Below are positions 45,637-56,508 of a DNA stretch of 64,000 bases, piece by piece. Origin of the DNA: Sorex araneus (Eukaryota; Chordata; Mammalia; Eulipotyphla; Soricidae); contig NC_073313.1 of the NCBI RefSeq assembly GCF_027595985.1, positions 79,755,994 through 79,819,993 of the forward strand, written 5' to 3'. How positions within the stretch are numbered: the first letter of the stretch is position 1; the number at the start of each line of letters is the position of its first letter. The notes beneath the pieces were generated by a model that was not told where the DNA came from, searched no databases, and worked only from the letters and a program-made list of their open reading frames with translations. The position numbers were made by a program, and so were the translations under genes.

Positions 45637-45885
45637 TGGGTTGGAGCGATAGCACAGCAGGTAGGGCGTTTGCCTTGCACGCGGACAATCCGGGTTTGAT
45701 TCCTCTTGGAGAGCCCAACAAGCTAAAGAGAGTATTCCGCCCTCATGGCAGAGCTTGGCAAGCTGCCCATGGCTTATTCAATATGCCAAAAAACAGTAAC
45801 AACAAGTCTCACAATGGAGACGTTACTGGTGCCCACTTGAGAAAATCGATGAACAACGGGATGACAGTGCTACAGTGCTTCAACA
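45637..45885 (+). mobile_element. SINE-B copy
   Basis: Complete: GGTTGGAGCGATAGCACAGC, GGTAGGGCGTTTGCCTTGCA, box B-like GGGTTTGATTCC, AGAGCTTGGCAAGCTGCCC, GATATGCCAAAAA-type stretch, CACAATGGAGACGTTACTGG and ACAGTGCTACAGTGC. It retains clear A and B boxes. Confidence 0.93.
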
Positions 45886-45904
45886 ACCAAAACTAAAAAT
45901 GTGT

Positions 45905-46068
45905 CCGTCAAGGTGGCAGAGCAGAAGATGGGGGTGGGAGGGAACCTGGGAACACTGAAGGAGGGAATTTCACACAGGCAGAGGGATAATGAAACACTGT
46001 ATGCCTAAAATTCAAATATGAATAACTTTGTAATCCATGGTGCTTTAATAAAACTTAATTTAAAAAGA
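45905..46068 (+). mobile_element. L1 3' end downstream of the kinase retrogene
   Basis: GATGGGGGTGGGAGGGAACC, GCCTAAAATTCAAATATGAA, CATGGTGCTTTAATAAAACT and an A-rich tail. It is inserted close behind the kinase stop codon, in the opposite direction. Confidence 0.75.
46044..46049 (-). promoter_or_regulatory. Possible polyadenylation signal for the kinase retrogene
   Basis: ATTAAA on the minus strand, about 80 bases after the stop codon and inside the antisense L1 end. Its use is inference. Confidence 0.3.
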
Positions 46069-46126
46069 AAGAAAATGGAGAGCAGACTCCCTTACCTCTG
46101 CCCGAGCATTAGGAGATGAGTGGCAA

Positions 46127-47305
46127 TTATTTCTGAACATGAGGTGTAGATGGAACAGGATTCTCAGGGGCAGCAGAAGTGTCAGTCACTGAGGAATCAT
46201 GCAGAGATCCAAGGGGTGGTGACGGGACTGGCAGCAGAGAAGCCTCTGGCATACCTTTGCAACTGATGGCAGGCATACTGCCTCTTGGTTTACTGGGTGA
46301 ATCTGTTTGAGCCTGGCCCTTAATGATAGCTGAGAAATAGGGGTGCTTCATGGCCTCTTTGGCAGTAAGCCGTGACTGATGGTCATATAGTAGCAGCTTA
46401 CCTAGTAAATCAAGGGCCTCTGGACTGACAAGATGCTGGTTTTCATTATGGACCAGCTTCTCCCATATAATACGGGGGTGTTTACCCAAGAGTACATGGA
46501 GATATGGATCTATTCCTATATTGTATTTTTCAATGTACTTATATAAATCGCTTGTTCCCAGAACACTGGCTATTCTCACCAATTGATCATACTTGTCACA
46601 GCCACAGAAAAATGGCTCCTTGCGAAATATCATGCTTGCTAGAATACACCCCAGGCTCCACAGATCCAAACTGTAATCATACATCTCATATTCTACTAGC
46701 AGCTCAGGACTCTTAAAGTATAGGGAAGCAACTCGGACACTATATTCTTGGCCTGGATGATAAAATTCTGCCAACCCCCAATCAATTACCCGTAACTTTC
46801 TTTGCTTATGATCAATTACAATGTTATCAGGTTTGAGATCTCGGTGCATAATCCCCATGCTATGACTATAATCTAAGGCCTTCAATATCTCATAGATGTA
46901 AAACCGTATATCATAGTCTGTTAAGATCTGGTACAATTTCTTGTAATGGGTGTTATTTACATGTTCAAAAACTAGTGCTGGGGTTCCTGATCGAGGACTT
47001 TTTACAGTTGCTGTCAACATTATGATGTTGGGACCACCTCGTAAATTCTCTAAAATTGCTATTTCACGCTTTATTTTCTGAGCCTTAATTGGATGGAGCA
47101 TTTTCACAGCAACTTTTTCGTTTGTTGACACTTTGATAGCTTCATATACTTCACTATAGTTCCCTCTACCTAATTTTTGAATTAGCTTATAGTCATCCAG
47201 ATTTCCCCATTCCTCCACATGGGATGCATAATCCCAGTATTCTCGAGGTCGGTGTGTATTGACCTCTGCATAAACTCTAGCCCTGCTTGGCAAGGGTTGA
47301 GACAT
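46127..47305 (-). CDS. Casein kinase 2 catalytic subunit alpha-like retrogene, intact
   Basis: A Ser/Thr kinase of 392 codons, intronless, against 391 residues for human CK2 alpha. I start at the ATG at 47305 because [12 protein letters not shown] aligns with the known N-terminus; an ATG at 47314 is also in frame, and the open frame beyond that has no further ATG. All kinase elements are present: glycine loop [11 protein letters not shown] lysine (AVKML), [18 protein letters not shown], catalytic HRDLKPDN, the CK2-type DWG, APE-equivalent SPELL and [14 protein letters not shown]. Unlike CK2, HRDLKPDN replaces HRDVKPHN. Of the basic residues that read acidic substrates, K49 is N, K75/K76 are A/Q, K83 is A and R195 is L (CK2 alpha numbering); K198 remains. 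The Pro/Ser-rich tail is kept but diverged. By eye about two thirds of residues match CSNK2A1. No stop or frameshift in spite of this divergence suggests selection. It may be testis-expressed, as many retrogenes are; that is a guess. It is not human CSNK2A3, which is almost identical to CSNK2A1. Confidence 0.93.
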   Translation of the reverse strand: MSQPLPSRARVYAEVNTHRPREYWDYASHVEEWGNLDDYKLIQKLGRGNYSEVYEAIKVSTNEKVAVKMLHPIKAQKIKREIAILENLRGGPNIIMLTATVKSPRSGTPALVFEHVNNTHYKKLYQILTDYDIRFYIYEILKALDYSHSMGIMHRDLKPDNIVIDHKQRKLRVIDWGLAEFYHPGQEYSVRVASLYFKSPELLVEYEMYDYSLDLWSLGCILASMIFRKEPFFCGCDKYDQLVRIASVLGTSDLYKYIEKYNIGIDPYLHVLLGKHPRIIWEKLVHNENQHLVSPEALDLLGKLLLYDHQSRLTAKEAMKHPYFSAIIKGQAQTDSPSKPRGSMPAISCKGMPEASLLPVPSPPLGSLHDSSVTDTSAAPENPVPSTPHVQK

Positions 47306-47404
47306 GGCAGACATATTGATGGGCAAAAATTAATTCAATGATTGGAGATCTAGCACGGTTCTAGATGCAATGGGGGCTAGATCTTCCCTCAGATTTGTGA
47401 TCCC
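47306..47404 (-). other. Probable 5' UTR of the kinase retrogene with acceptor-like site
   Basis: Just upstream of this segment the minus strand reads CTGATCTGCTTCTTTACAG, a pyrimidine-rich tract ending in AG (47405-47406), followed by GGGATCAC. The -3 base before the ATG at 47305 is G, a favourable Kozak context. Whether this is spliced 5' UTR or parental UTR is not decided by the sequence. Confidence 0.45.
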
Positions 47405-47501
47405 CTGTAAAGAAGCAGATCAGGTCAGAAACATTTTAATATATCATTATCAACATACAGAAAGCAGGAACAACTTCATATTTTAAAAAGTAACAAGTTG
47501 T

Positions 47502-47671
47502 GGGGCCAGAGCGATAGCACAGCGGGTAGGGCGTTTGCCTTGCACGCCGCTGACCCGGGTTCGATCCCCGGCATCCCATATGGTCCCCCAAGCACCGCCA
47601 GGAGTAATTCCTGAGTGCAAAGCCAGGAGTAACCCCTGAGCATCGCTGGGTGTGACCCAAAAAGCAAAAAA
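47502..47671 (+). mobile_element. Young SINE-A copy with target-site duplication
   Basis: Near-consensus copy with exact box A (TAGCACAGCGG) and box B (GGTTCGATCCC, one change) and an A-rich tail. AAAAAGTAACAAGTTGT occurs at 47485-47501 and 47672-47688 (17 bp). It would lie in the intron of the gene model upstream of the kinase. Confidence 0.96.
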
Positions 47672-47916
47672 AAAAAGTAACAAGTTGTCTATAAGGTTAG
47701 CCGGCAACTTAAATAGCCACGGATAACCAGGCACAGACTCAGGCCTGAAACATCTGTTTATCAATACTGAGCGGATAGTTCCCACCTTGAACTGACTGCA
47801 AAGTTTGATTGATGGCACTTCAAAATGATTTAACATTTAACTTTAAGAGACAGACTTCTGACAGCTGCAGTCAGACTCAGCAGAACCTCTGGATCTCCTC
47901 GCCATCTCCAGCGTAC

Positions 47917-47981
47917 CTGGGCAGAAGTGGTGTGAACCTCAGGATCCTCGCCTTGTCCTGAATGTGCCTGAGACTGGGATC
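47917..47981 (-). other. Candidate upstream exon for the kinase retrogene
   Basis: On the minus strand a 65-bp segment is preceded by TGTCTCTCCAACAG (acceptor-like) and followed by CCCAG/GTACGC (donor-like). Combined with the acceptor at 47405 it gives a plausible 5' UTR exon. No transcript evidence is available to me. Confidence 0.3.
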
Positions 47982-47989
47982 CTGTTGGA

Positions 47990-48663
47990 GAGACAGCATT
48001 GCTGAGATCCCCCCATACACACACTATCCCACTGTGAACCTGGCGTCAAATGTACTGGATGTCACTGAGCTGAGACTGCAGAGCTCACCAGACACCTAAG
48101 ATACATCACATTAAGAACTCCTGAGTTGTGGCTTCAGCCAGCTGGAAGTGAGGCTCATGATCTGGAATATTTTAATAATTATATTAATGTTATTAGTTGG
48201 ATTTGTTTACTTATATGTATGATCTTAGTAATGGTCCTGATTGTGTGGATTTATTGTCTAACTTATCCTCATTCAATAAATTAGAAGTTTAAGCATATCT
48301 GATTCCACTTGCCTCTAACACGCTCATCACATATATAATTTGGAGAATACTAGTCAACTCTGTTATTGAGTGTGCCTAGTGTACAAGATATGGAATTCAA
48401 TCTCTGACACCATATCTTGGGGTCCCTGGAATATTACTGGATGCAACACTTCTCTGCGGCATAATTAGTAGTGGTGACTCCTACTCTTCCCTCTCTTCAC
48501 ATACACAATATGACTATCATAGAAGAGGAGGAGACATACTGTGTGTCCGCCAGCCCCAGGGACCAAGTCAAGGCTGGTACTTTTGTTTCACTTACATTTC
48601 ACATCATGTCCAAAGATTGTCGGGAGGAGAATAACAACTTACTCCTAATCTAATGTTTTCAAA
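47990..48663. other. No gene seen; possible SINE remnant
   Basis: Around 48370-48460 a GTACAAGATATGGAATTC, AATCTCTGACACCATAT stretch could be an old plus-strand SINE. Otherwise anonymous. Confidence 0.4.
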
Positions 48664-48675
48664 AGTTACTGCCAA

Positions 48676-51637
48676 TGGAGGTATGGTGCCGCCAGCAGGT
48701 CAACCTGTACCTGCAGGGCGAGCACATCAGCAGCCTGATGGTTCCTTCAGGCTTCCTGATACCCCCTAAATTGCTACTGTTCCTATGGTCAGATCCCAAC
48801 AACTTGAGACCAAATTTACCAAGAAACTAAACTGCCAAAAGTGGGAGCCACATCCACAAATCACTTCATGCTCAGCTATACAATCCCATTTATTGGCCTT
48901 ATTTTAGAGACCCATAGATAAATCTCAAAAGAGATCAAAAGTCATAGTTAATCTCTGACCTGCACATGGCTGTACAGAGTGGAGTAAATTGAAGGGGGAG
49001 GGCTGGCCTGGTGGCCTGCCCAAGCAGAGACCCCAGCAGCCGCTGGTTTCCACAATCCAAAACCGTTGCTATATCCCCGACCTGAATCCACCATCTCAGG
49101 ACAGACCTCACCAAGATATGATCTGCTGAAAATTCCGGTATGAGTTAGTTTTGTGACCTAAATCTCCAGGCTTTCTCCTAATTGATGTGGGCTGCCTCCC
49201 CCATTTCCCAGTACACATGGAAGTACTGGCAGTCACAGCCATGAACCAACTTCAGCACCACCCTGTAAGCTCTACTGCCGGCCTTGCTTCAGAGACCCCT
49301 AAATAAATCACGAAAGAGATCAAAAGCCACAGAAAACCTCGAATCCGTGCATGGCTGAAAAGACTGGGATAAATTGGAGGAGGCAGATTGACCTGTGCCT
49401 GCTCAAGCAGAACCCCCAACAGTCACTTGCTTCCACAATCCAAAATCACTACCAACCCCCCAGCCTGACTCCATCGTCCCAGGATGGATCTCACCAAGAT
49501 ATAATCTGCTGAAAATTTTGTAATGTGTATTTTAGTGCACCAACAACCCTGGTCCAGAGACACAGCAGCAAGTTCCTAAAGACACCACAGCACTGGAGAT
49601 CTCTCTGGACCTCATACCAAGCCAATTTCACCAGGGCATCCCAGATGGAGCAGGTGCACTATCCCCACCTACTCCAGATGGAATCCCGGTGATCAAGAGC
49701 TTCTACAAGCAAAGCCAGGTATGGGGGTTCCAGGACTGAATCTCCAGGACAAAAGATGGCAGAGGACCCTGACTGTCCCTCCCTGAGTCCCTGCCCGCCT
49801 AGCAGAGTGGCTATCAAGCCCATAATTTGTCTCCGGGAACCATAATTTTTTTTTAATTTTATTGAATCACCGTAAGATAGTTACAAGCTTTCATGTTTGG
49901 GTTACAATGATCAAACACCCATTCCTCCACCATTGCACATTCCCCACCACCAATATTCCTGTTATACCCCACTTTCCCACCTCCCCCTGCCTCCATGGCA
50001 GACAATATTCATCATACTCTTTACTTTGGGGCATTATGGCTTGCAACACATACACTGAGAGGTCATTATGTTTGATCCGTTATCTATTTTCGGCACACAT
50101 CTCCCATTCTGACTGATTTCTCCAGCCATTATTTTCTTAGTGATCCCTTCTCTATTCCATCTGCCTTCTCTCCTCTGCTCATAAAGCAGTCTTCCAGCTA
50201 TGGGGCAATCCTCCTGGCCCTTGTATCTACTGTCCTTGGGTGTCAGCCTCATGTGATGTTATTCTATACTCCACAAATGAGTGCAGTCCTTCTATGTCTA
50301 TTCCTCTCCTTCTGACTCATTTCACTTAGCATGATACTCTCCATGTCTATCCATTTATAAGCAAATTTCATTACTTCATCTCTCCTAACAGCTGCATAGT
50401 ATTCCATTTTGTAGATATACCACAGTTTCCTTAACCAGTCATCTGTTCTGGGGCACTTGGGTTGTTTCCAGATTTTGGCTATTGTGAACAGTGCTTCAAT
50501 GAACATAAAGGTACAGATGTCATTTCTATTGTGCTTTTTTGCATCCTTGGGATATATTCCCAGAAGTGGTATTGTGGGTTCTTATGGAAGCTCAATTTCT
50601 AGTTTTTGAAGGACTGTCCATATTGTTTTCCAGAAAGGCTGGACCAGTCGGCATTCCCACCAGCAGTGAAAGAGTGTCCCTTTTTCCCCACATCCACGCC
50701 AGCACTGGTTGCTTTTGTTCTTTTGAATGTGTGCCAGTCTCTGTGGTGTGAGATGATATCTCATTGTTGTTTTGCTTTGCATCTCCCTGATGGCCAGCGA
50801 TGTGAGGCATTTTTTTCACATGTCCGGGTACCATCTTAGCCCACCAACAGCCCTGGATCAGAGACACCGCAACAAGTCCTGGGTGACATCACAGTTCCAG
50901 AGATCTCTCCGGGCCCCATGCTGAGCCAATTTCACTGGGACACCCCAGATGGAGCAGGTGTGCTCTCTCCCCACCTACTCCATCCAGATGGAATCCGGTG
51001 ACCAAGAAATTCCACAAGCAAGCACCCCCCTCCCCATCCCATATATGGGTTCCAGGACTAAATCTCCAGGCCGCATGGTGCAGAGGACTCGAAATGTCCC
51101 TCCCTGGGTCCCCACCCATATTTTGCCTCCGGGTACCATCTAAGCGCACCAACAGCCCTGGCCCTGAGACTCCCAATTGAATCCCAAAATGGATTAGTGC
51201 CTTACAGAGATGTCTCTGGAACCCAACCATTTACAATCTAGAAATTCACATTTACAATTGTGGCCATGGGAGCTCTCTTGACATTCAAAATGAGCAATGG
51301 AAAATAAATTATCTAGTGTCTGTCCCTGGCAGGTAGGCTTGAATGTGGTGGGAAATTTAGAGCAAAACATAATGCCCAAAATGAGAGAAAGAGAGAGAGA
51401 GTATTGGGGAAAATGTCTGCCATAGAGGTAGGGTGAGGACTGGAATGTGGGTTGTGGAAAATGTGCACTGGTGGAGAGATGGGTGTTTCATCATTGTGTG
51501 GCTAAATATCAAACGTGGAAGCTTTGTAAGTCTATCTCATGGTGGTACAATTAAAAAGATAATGTGGAGTTCATGCCCAATTCAATTAGCTTAATCAATG
51601 GCTGAACAATTAGTAGTACTCCTACATAATTAAAAAC
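48676..51637 (+). mobile_element. ORF-less L1 derivative with tandem 5' monomers
   Basis: AGTTACTGCCAA (48664-48675 and 51638-51649) flanks the element. Its 5' half repeats itself: the tract beginning CAGAGACCCATAGATAAATC (48906) recurs at 49291 with a period of about 385 bp, and a second tract (CACCAACAACCCTGGTCC at 49539) recurs at 50840. Near 51400-51540 it has a standard L1 3' end (GATGGGTGTTTCATCATTGT). After the first A-rich end it continues with about 85 bp that are also found behind the copy at 58810. It has no ORF1 or ORF2. An L1 is nested at 49844-50822. Confidence 0.88.
49844..50822 (-). mobile_element. LINE-1 3' fragment nested in the L1 derivative
   Basis: Minus strand: poly-T side at 49844, 3' UTR, and ORF2 end (50264-50506 reads MFIEALFTIAKIW, WLRKLWYIY.MEYYAAV; 50582-50782 reads [19 protein letters not shown]). 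TCCGGG(A/T)ACCAT at 49832-49843 and 50823-50834 is the duplication. Confidence 0.93.
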
Positions 51638-51888
51638 AGTTACTGCCAAATTGCATAAACTTGAGATAAGTTCATTGAACTCACATTCTAGTTCTTACAA
51701 TTCTTACTACTGATAATAAATTGCTATTTATTTGTCTTTCAGATTCCTAATCAATAATTGAAGTCCCAAGTAAAGGCAAATCCCAAGGCTGCTGCGCTGT
51801 TTTGAGAGTTAATATAATGCCTTAAGCTAGGTGTTTGAACTGACTAAGCTTACAGTTGCAATGAACTCTGTTTTTCTCTCCTTTCCTT

Positions 51889-52058
51889 TTCTTTTTTATT
51901 TTGAGGCCACACTCAGAAATGTCCAGGACTTATTCCTGGAGAATACTTACTCCAGGAGAAGCTCAGGGTACTATATATGGTGTCCAGGATGGAATCAAAT
52001 TCAGCAGTGTGCAAGGCAAGAATCTTACCGGCTGTGCTATTAGTCTGGTCCCTATTTT
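51889..52058 (-). mobile_element. SINE-A copy
   Basis: TTTTGAGGCCACACTCAGAA, GGACTTATTCCTGG, GTGTGCAAGGCAAGAATC and GGCTGTGCTATTAGTCTGG on the plus strand, diverged. Confidence 0.77.
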
Positions 52059-53165
52059 AGCATTTTCAAGCCTGTTTAGTATCACATATCAGCTGCATTT
52101 CTGTAGCCTTTTTCTTGTCATAACAGCCCACACTAATTTCTCTGTAGGTTCTTTTCTACTTACCATTCACAACAGACACATAAGTCACATCTAACAAACC
52201 TTGTCCAGTTTTCCAACTGCTTATTTCACCACGTAGGTAGTTTTATCATTGCTAACGTCTCTATGCAATTTTATAGATTGACACTTGCGCCACTTCATGG
52301 ACATGTCCTCTCCTAAATTTACTATAAGATTCACTTATTCTTCTCTCATACAAAAATTATATGTAACAGCAGGCTATAAGTAGGAATTCAAGAAATACAT
52401 AGAAAGCTACTTAAAAAGAAGCTTTTACTGGGAAACCTATTGAAACACATCCATTTGACCAATTCATAAGTTCTCAGACTTCTGGGTGTTTTTTACGAAA
52501 GGCACAGTGTGAGGTGCTCTGATAAGGAATTGGCAAAGATACTGAATTTATGCTTTGACTTTAGGCCTATCACTCAGGAAGGGACAGATGAGGCTCAAAT
52601 CTGTAAGTCAAGGGGGCTGATTGTGCTCTCAGAGAGAAGCGGGGCAGTTGGAGTTTTTCAGAGTATCACATATTCTCAGGGAACAATGTACACTCTGGTA
52701 TGAGTGCAGAAGAGAGAAATGAAGAGAGAACTGAAACCCAAACAAAGAATCCTGAATTGGATGACATGAGGCCTATGAAACTTCAAGGCAAGCAGAAGAA
52801 AACCAATTTGCTTTCAGTTCTGTGGTTAGTGCATCAGTGTGGCCCATGACCAAATCAGAGTTGCCATACAAAAGAAGTCTATTTTCATCTGGGAGAATTG
52901 TTGCAGTTTCTGTGCACAGTAACTAATATGGGCTCTTCCAAATTTCTATCGAAGGCCAGCTGAAAAAAATGGTAGGAGAGTATGGACCATGGTCACTGTG
53001 TGAAGACAAAAAAGACGTGTTAATGTGCAGCACACTTTTCATGACTTGTTACCAGAAAAACTGATGAGAAATACTCTCTAGCAATGTAGGGAGTAAAATA
53101 GAATGATGAAGAAGTCTAAGGACAACTCAAGACCATGTTTTGTCCCAAGTATCTAGGAATCAACA
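52059..53165. other. No gene seen
   Basis: Anonymous sequence without recognisable repeat or motif. Confidence 0.5.
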
Positions 53166-53555
53166 AAACGTGTAAAAGACTGACTTACGATTGAAAACTG
53201 TAAGGCACTATTTAAAGAAATTGAAGGGCACACCAAGAAATGTAAGATTATCCCATGTGCATGAAATAAATAGCATCATTAAAATGACCAATCTACCCAA
53301 CGCATTAGACAGATTCAATGTAATCCTCATCAGTTTACGATGACATTCTACAATGATTTAGAAAACAAACAAAAACCTCTACTCAAATTTAAGGATTCCA
53401 AAACTTCTTGAATAGTTCAAGAATTCCAGAAAAATATTAGAGGTATTCCATTTCTTCATCTTTAATAACACTGAATAGTTTGCATAATCAAAATGGTGAG
53501 CTGCCAGACTCTCAACGAATGAAACAGAATTGAGAGAATAAAGGTAACCCCCTCC

Positions 53556-53722
53556 AGGGATAGAGAGATAGTATAGTGGTTAGGACATTTGCCTTACACA
53601 CAGATGACCCATGTTCAGTCACCCACACCACATTTGGTCCCCCAAGCCCACCAGGAGTGATCCCTGAAGGCAAGGCCAGGAATAATTCCTGAGCACTGCT
53701 GGGTGTGGCCAAAAAACAAAAC
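53556..53722 (+). mobile_element. SINE-A copy
   Basis: GGGATAGAGAGATAGTATAG, GGTTAGGACATTTGCC, CACATTTGGTCCCCCAAGC, AATAATTCCTGAGCACTGCT and GGGTGTGGCCAAAAAAC. Moderately diverged. Confidence 0.82.
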
Positions 53723-55669
53723 CAAAATTGCTTCAAATCACAAACCAAAAGAAACACATTGATGTATACACCAGTGGAGTGTGAGAGTTCAACACTCATT
53801 TTTGCCACTAGACAGATCAACCAGACAGAATATCAGTTAAGATATGAGAGCCCTGAATAAGGAGTCAGAATAACAGGGATTAACAGACATATGCAGAGCT
53901 CTTCATCCCCAAAAAGCCAAATACATAGCCTTATGTAGTACACATAAAACATTATCCAGGATAGATAAATTCTAGGGCATAGCTACAACATATATAAATT
54001 TACAGATATGAAAATCATAATAAGCACCCTTATAGACCACAGTGCCATGTAAGTAGAAATTAAGTACTAAAAAGAATATTGGGAAAACCTCCCAAACTTG
54101 GAAACCAACAAAACACTGCTGAATAATAACTAGGTCAATAAGAAATCAAGAAATAAAATTATTCCTTGAAACTAATGAGAGTGAAGAAACAATATATCAG
54201 AGTCTATGGAGTACAGAAAAATTTATACTAAGCGGTAAATTCATGGCAATACGTTAGGAAAGGAAAAAAGCTCAAATCAACAACCTAAGCACACATCTAA
54301 AAATATGGAGAAGGAAAAACAAATTAATCTAAAAAGTAGTCTAAGGGAGAAAATAATTAAAAATAGAGCATACGTTAATATATAGAAATCAAGAAAACAA
54401 TACAAAGAGTCAATGAAACCGGAAGCTGATTCTTCAAAATAATAAACAAGATAGAAAAAACTTTATCTAGGCTGGCAGGTAAAAAAGAGATAATTCCCAA
54501 ATAAATTGGATCAGAAACAAAAGGGAAGATATGAAAACACAACTCTCAGCAATGCAAGATGTTGTGAGAGGTTACTATGAAAACTTATGCGGTTAAGCTG
54601 GAGCACCTACAATAAATGGACAGATTCTTAGAATCCTGCAATCTTCCAAAAGGGAATAAGGAAGAAGTATAAAACCTGAATAGGCCCATAGAATGAGAAA
54701 ATGTATTTAACCAGTACCTGCCTGATAAGGGATTAAATACAGAAGAAATATAAGGCACTGGTAGAACTATACAAGAAAAAGCATCCAACCCTATCAAAAT
54801 ACGGGGAGAAGAAATGAACAGAAACTTCCTCAAAGAAGAAATTCAAATGGTCAAAAGACGCATGAAAAAAATGCTGCTTATCATCAGAGAAATACAAATA
54901 AAAACAATGAGATTCATCTTAAACCACAGAGACTGGCACACATCAAAAAGAACAAGTGCAACTAGTGCTAGAATGGATAAAGGGAGAATGAGACTCTCCT
55001 TCATTGTTGGTGGGAATGCTGACTGGTACAGTCTTTTTGGAAAGCCACATGGGAATTCCTCAAAAAGCTAGACAATAAGCTTCAATATGAACTAGCAATA
55101 CCACTTCTGGGAATCTACCCCGAGGGCCCAGAAACACACCACAGAAAACCCATCTGTACTTCTATGTTCATTGCAGCACTATTTATAATAGCCAGGATCT
55201 GGAAACAACCCAAGTGCCTGAGAGCAGATGACTGGATAAAGAAACTATAGTACACCTACACAATGGAATACTACACAGCCACCAGGAAAAATGATGTCAT
55301 GAAACTCAAATAAATTCAAAGAAATTTTCTAGACACAATAAACCAGTGCAGCAAAGTGACTGACTACAAACTAAGCACACACAAATCTGTTGCATGCCTA
55401 TATGCAAATAATGAACTAGGAGATAAAGTGATTGAAGAGTCTTTCTCATTAAAAAATGTGTCAAAACATAAAGTATTTAGGAATCAGCTTAAAAAAGAGG
55501 TAAGAGATCAATACCATGAAAACTATTAAGTCACTTAAGAAATAGAAAAAGACCTAGGAAATGGAAAGTATTACATGCCCATGAATTGGAAGAAACAATA
55601 TTGTCAAAATTGACTACCTACCAAAATTATTAAGCAGATTTGTATAAATCTCCATCCAAATTAATACAA

Positions 55670-55701
55670 CATTCTTCAAGATTAATACAACATTCTTCAA
55701 G
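55670..55701. repeat. Short tandem duplication
   Basis: TTAATACAACATTCTTCAAG occurs twice in a row within the ancient L1. Confidence 0.9.
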
Positions 55702-55831
55702 AACAGTCAACAATAAGGTTTGCACAGAATCATAAAACACTCTGAGTAACCAAACCCATACTGAAAAACAAAATGTGAGATATTCCATTGCCAAACTTGA
55801 ATCTATATTACAAATCTACAGTAATCAAAAT

Positions 55832-56074
55832 GGGCTGGAACAGTGGGTAGGGTGTTTGTCTTGCTTGCGGCTGTCCAGGGTTCGATTCCTCCATCCCTCT
55901 TGGAGACTTTGGCAAGCCACTGAGAGTATCTCTCCCGCACCCCAGAGCCTGGCAAGTTACCCGTGGCGTATTTGATATGCCAAAAACAACAAGTCTCATA
56001 ATGAAGACGTTACTGGTGCCCGCTCGAGCAAATCGATGAACGGGCACCAGTAACAGGACAACAGTGTTACAGTG
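55832..56074 (+). mobile_element. SINE-B copy with target-site duplication
   Basis: CTACAGTAATCAAAAT (55816-55831 and 56075-56090) is a perfect 16-bp duplication. The head and body are typical, and the tail matches the RTE 3' end. After CAAATCGATGAA, the 14-mer CGGGCACCAGTAAC (56041-56054) is an exact inverted copy of its own GTTACTGGTGCCCG, so the 3' end can fold into a hairpin. It has no poly-A; it ends in ACAGTGTTACAGTG repeats. Confidence 0.96.
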
Positions 56075-56508
56075 CTACAGTAATCAAAATAGTATGGTAT
56101 TGGAATAAGAATAAACTCTCTGACCAATGGGTTAGAATCGTGTACTAAAAGACAAATACCCAAAATTATGGAGAACTGATTTTGACAAAGGAACTGGCTA
56201 CATGAAATGGAGTAAAGTTAGTTTATTCCACAAATGTGACAGGAAAACTGGAAAACCAAATGTTAAAAAATGAAGCTGGATCTATAGCTTATACTTTACA
56301 CAAACCTCAATATACAGTGGACCAAATACCTTGAGATCGGAGGACAATCCAAAAATATATTGAGGAAAATGTAGGGAAAATTGTTTATGATTTTACCTCA
56401 AAATTCTTTTTAGTTATATGTTTACAATGGCAAACGCAAAAGAATCAAAAATAAATAAATTGGACAAAATCAAATTAAAGAGGTTTTGCATAGAAAAAGA
56501 AACAAGGG

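Noticed and set aside
47306..47326. Extension of the kinase frame upstream of its ATG codons
   Set aside because: The frame is open to 47326, but the codon there is TTG; ATG occurs at 47314 and 47305, and 47305 matches the family start.
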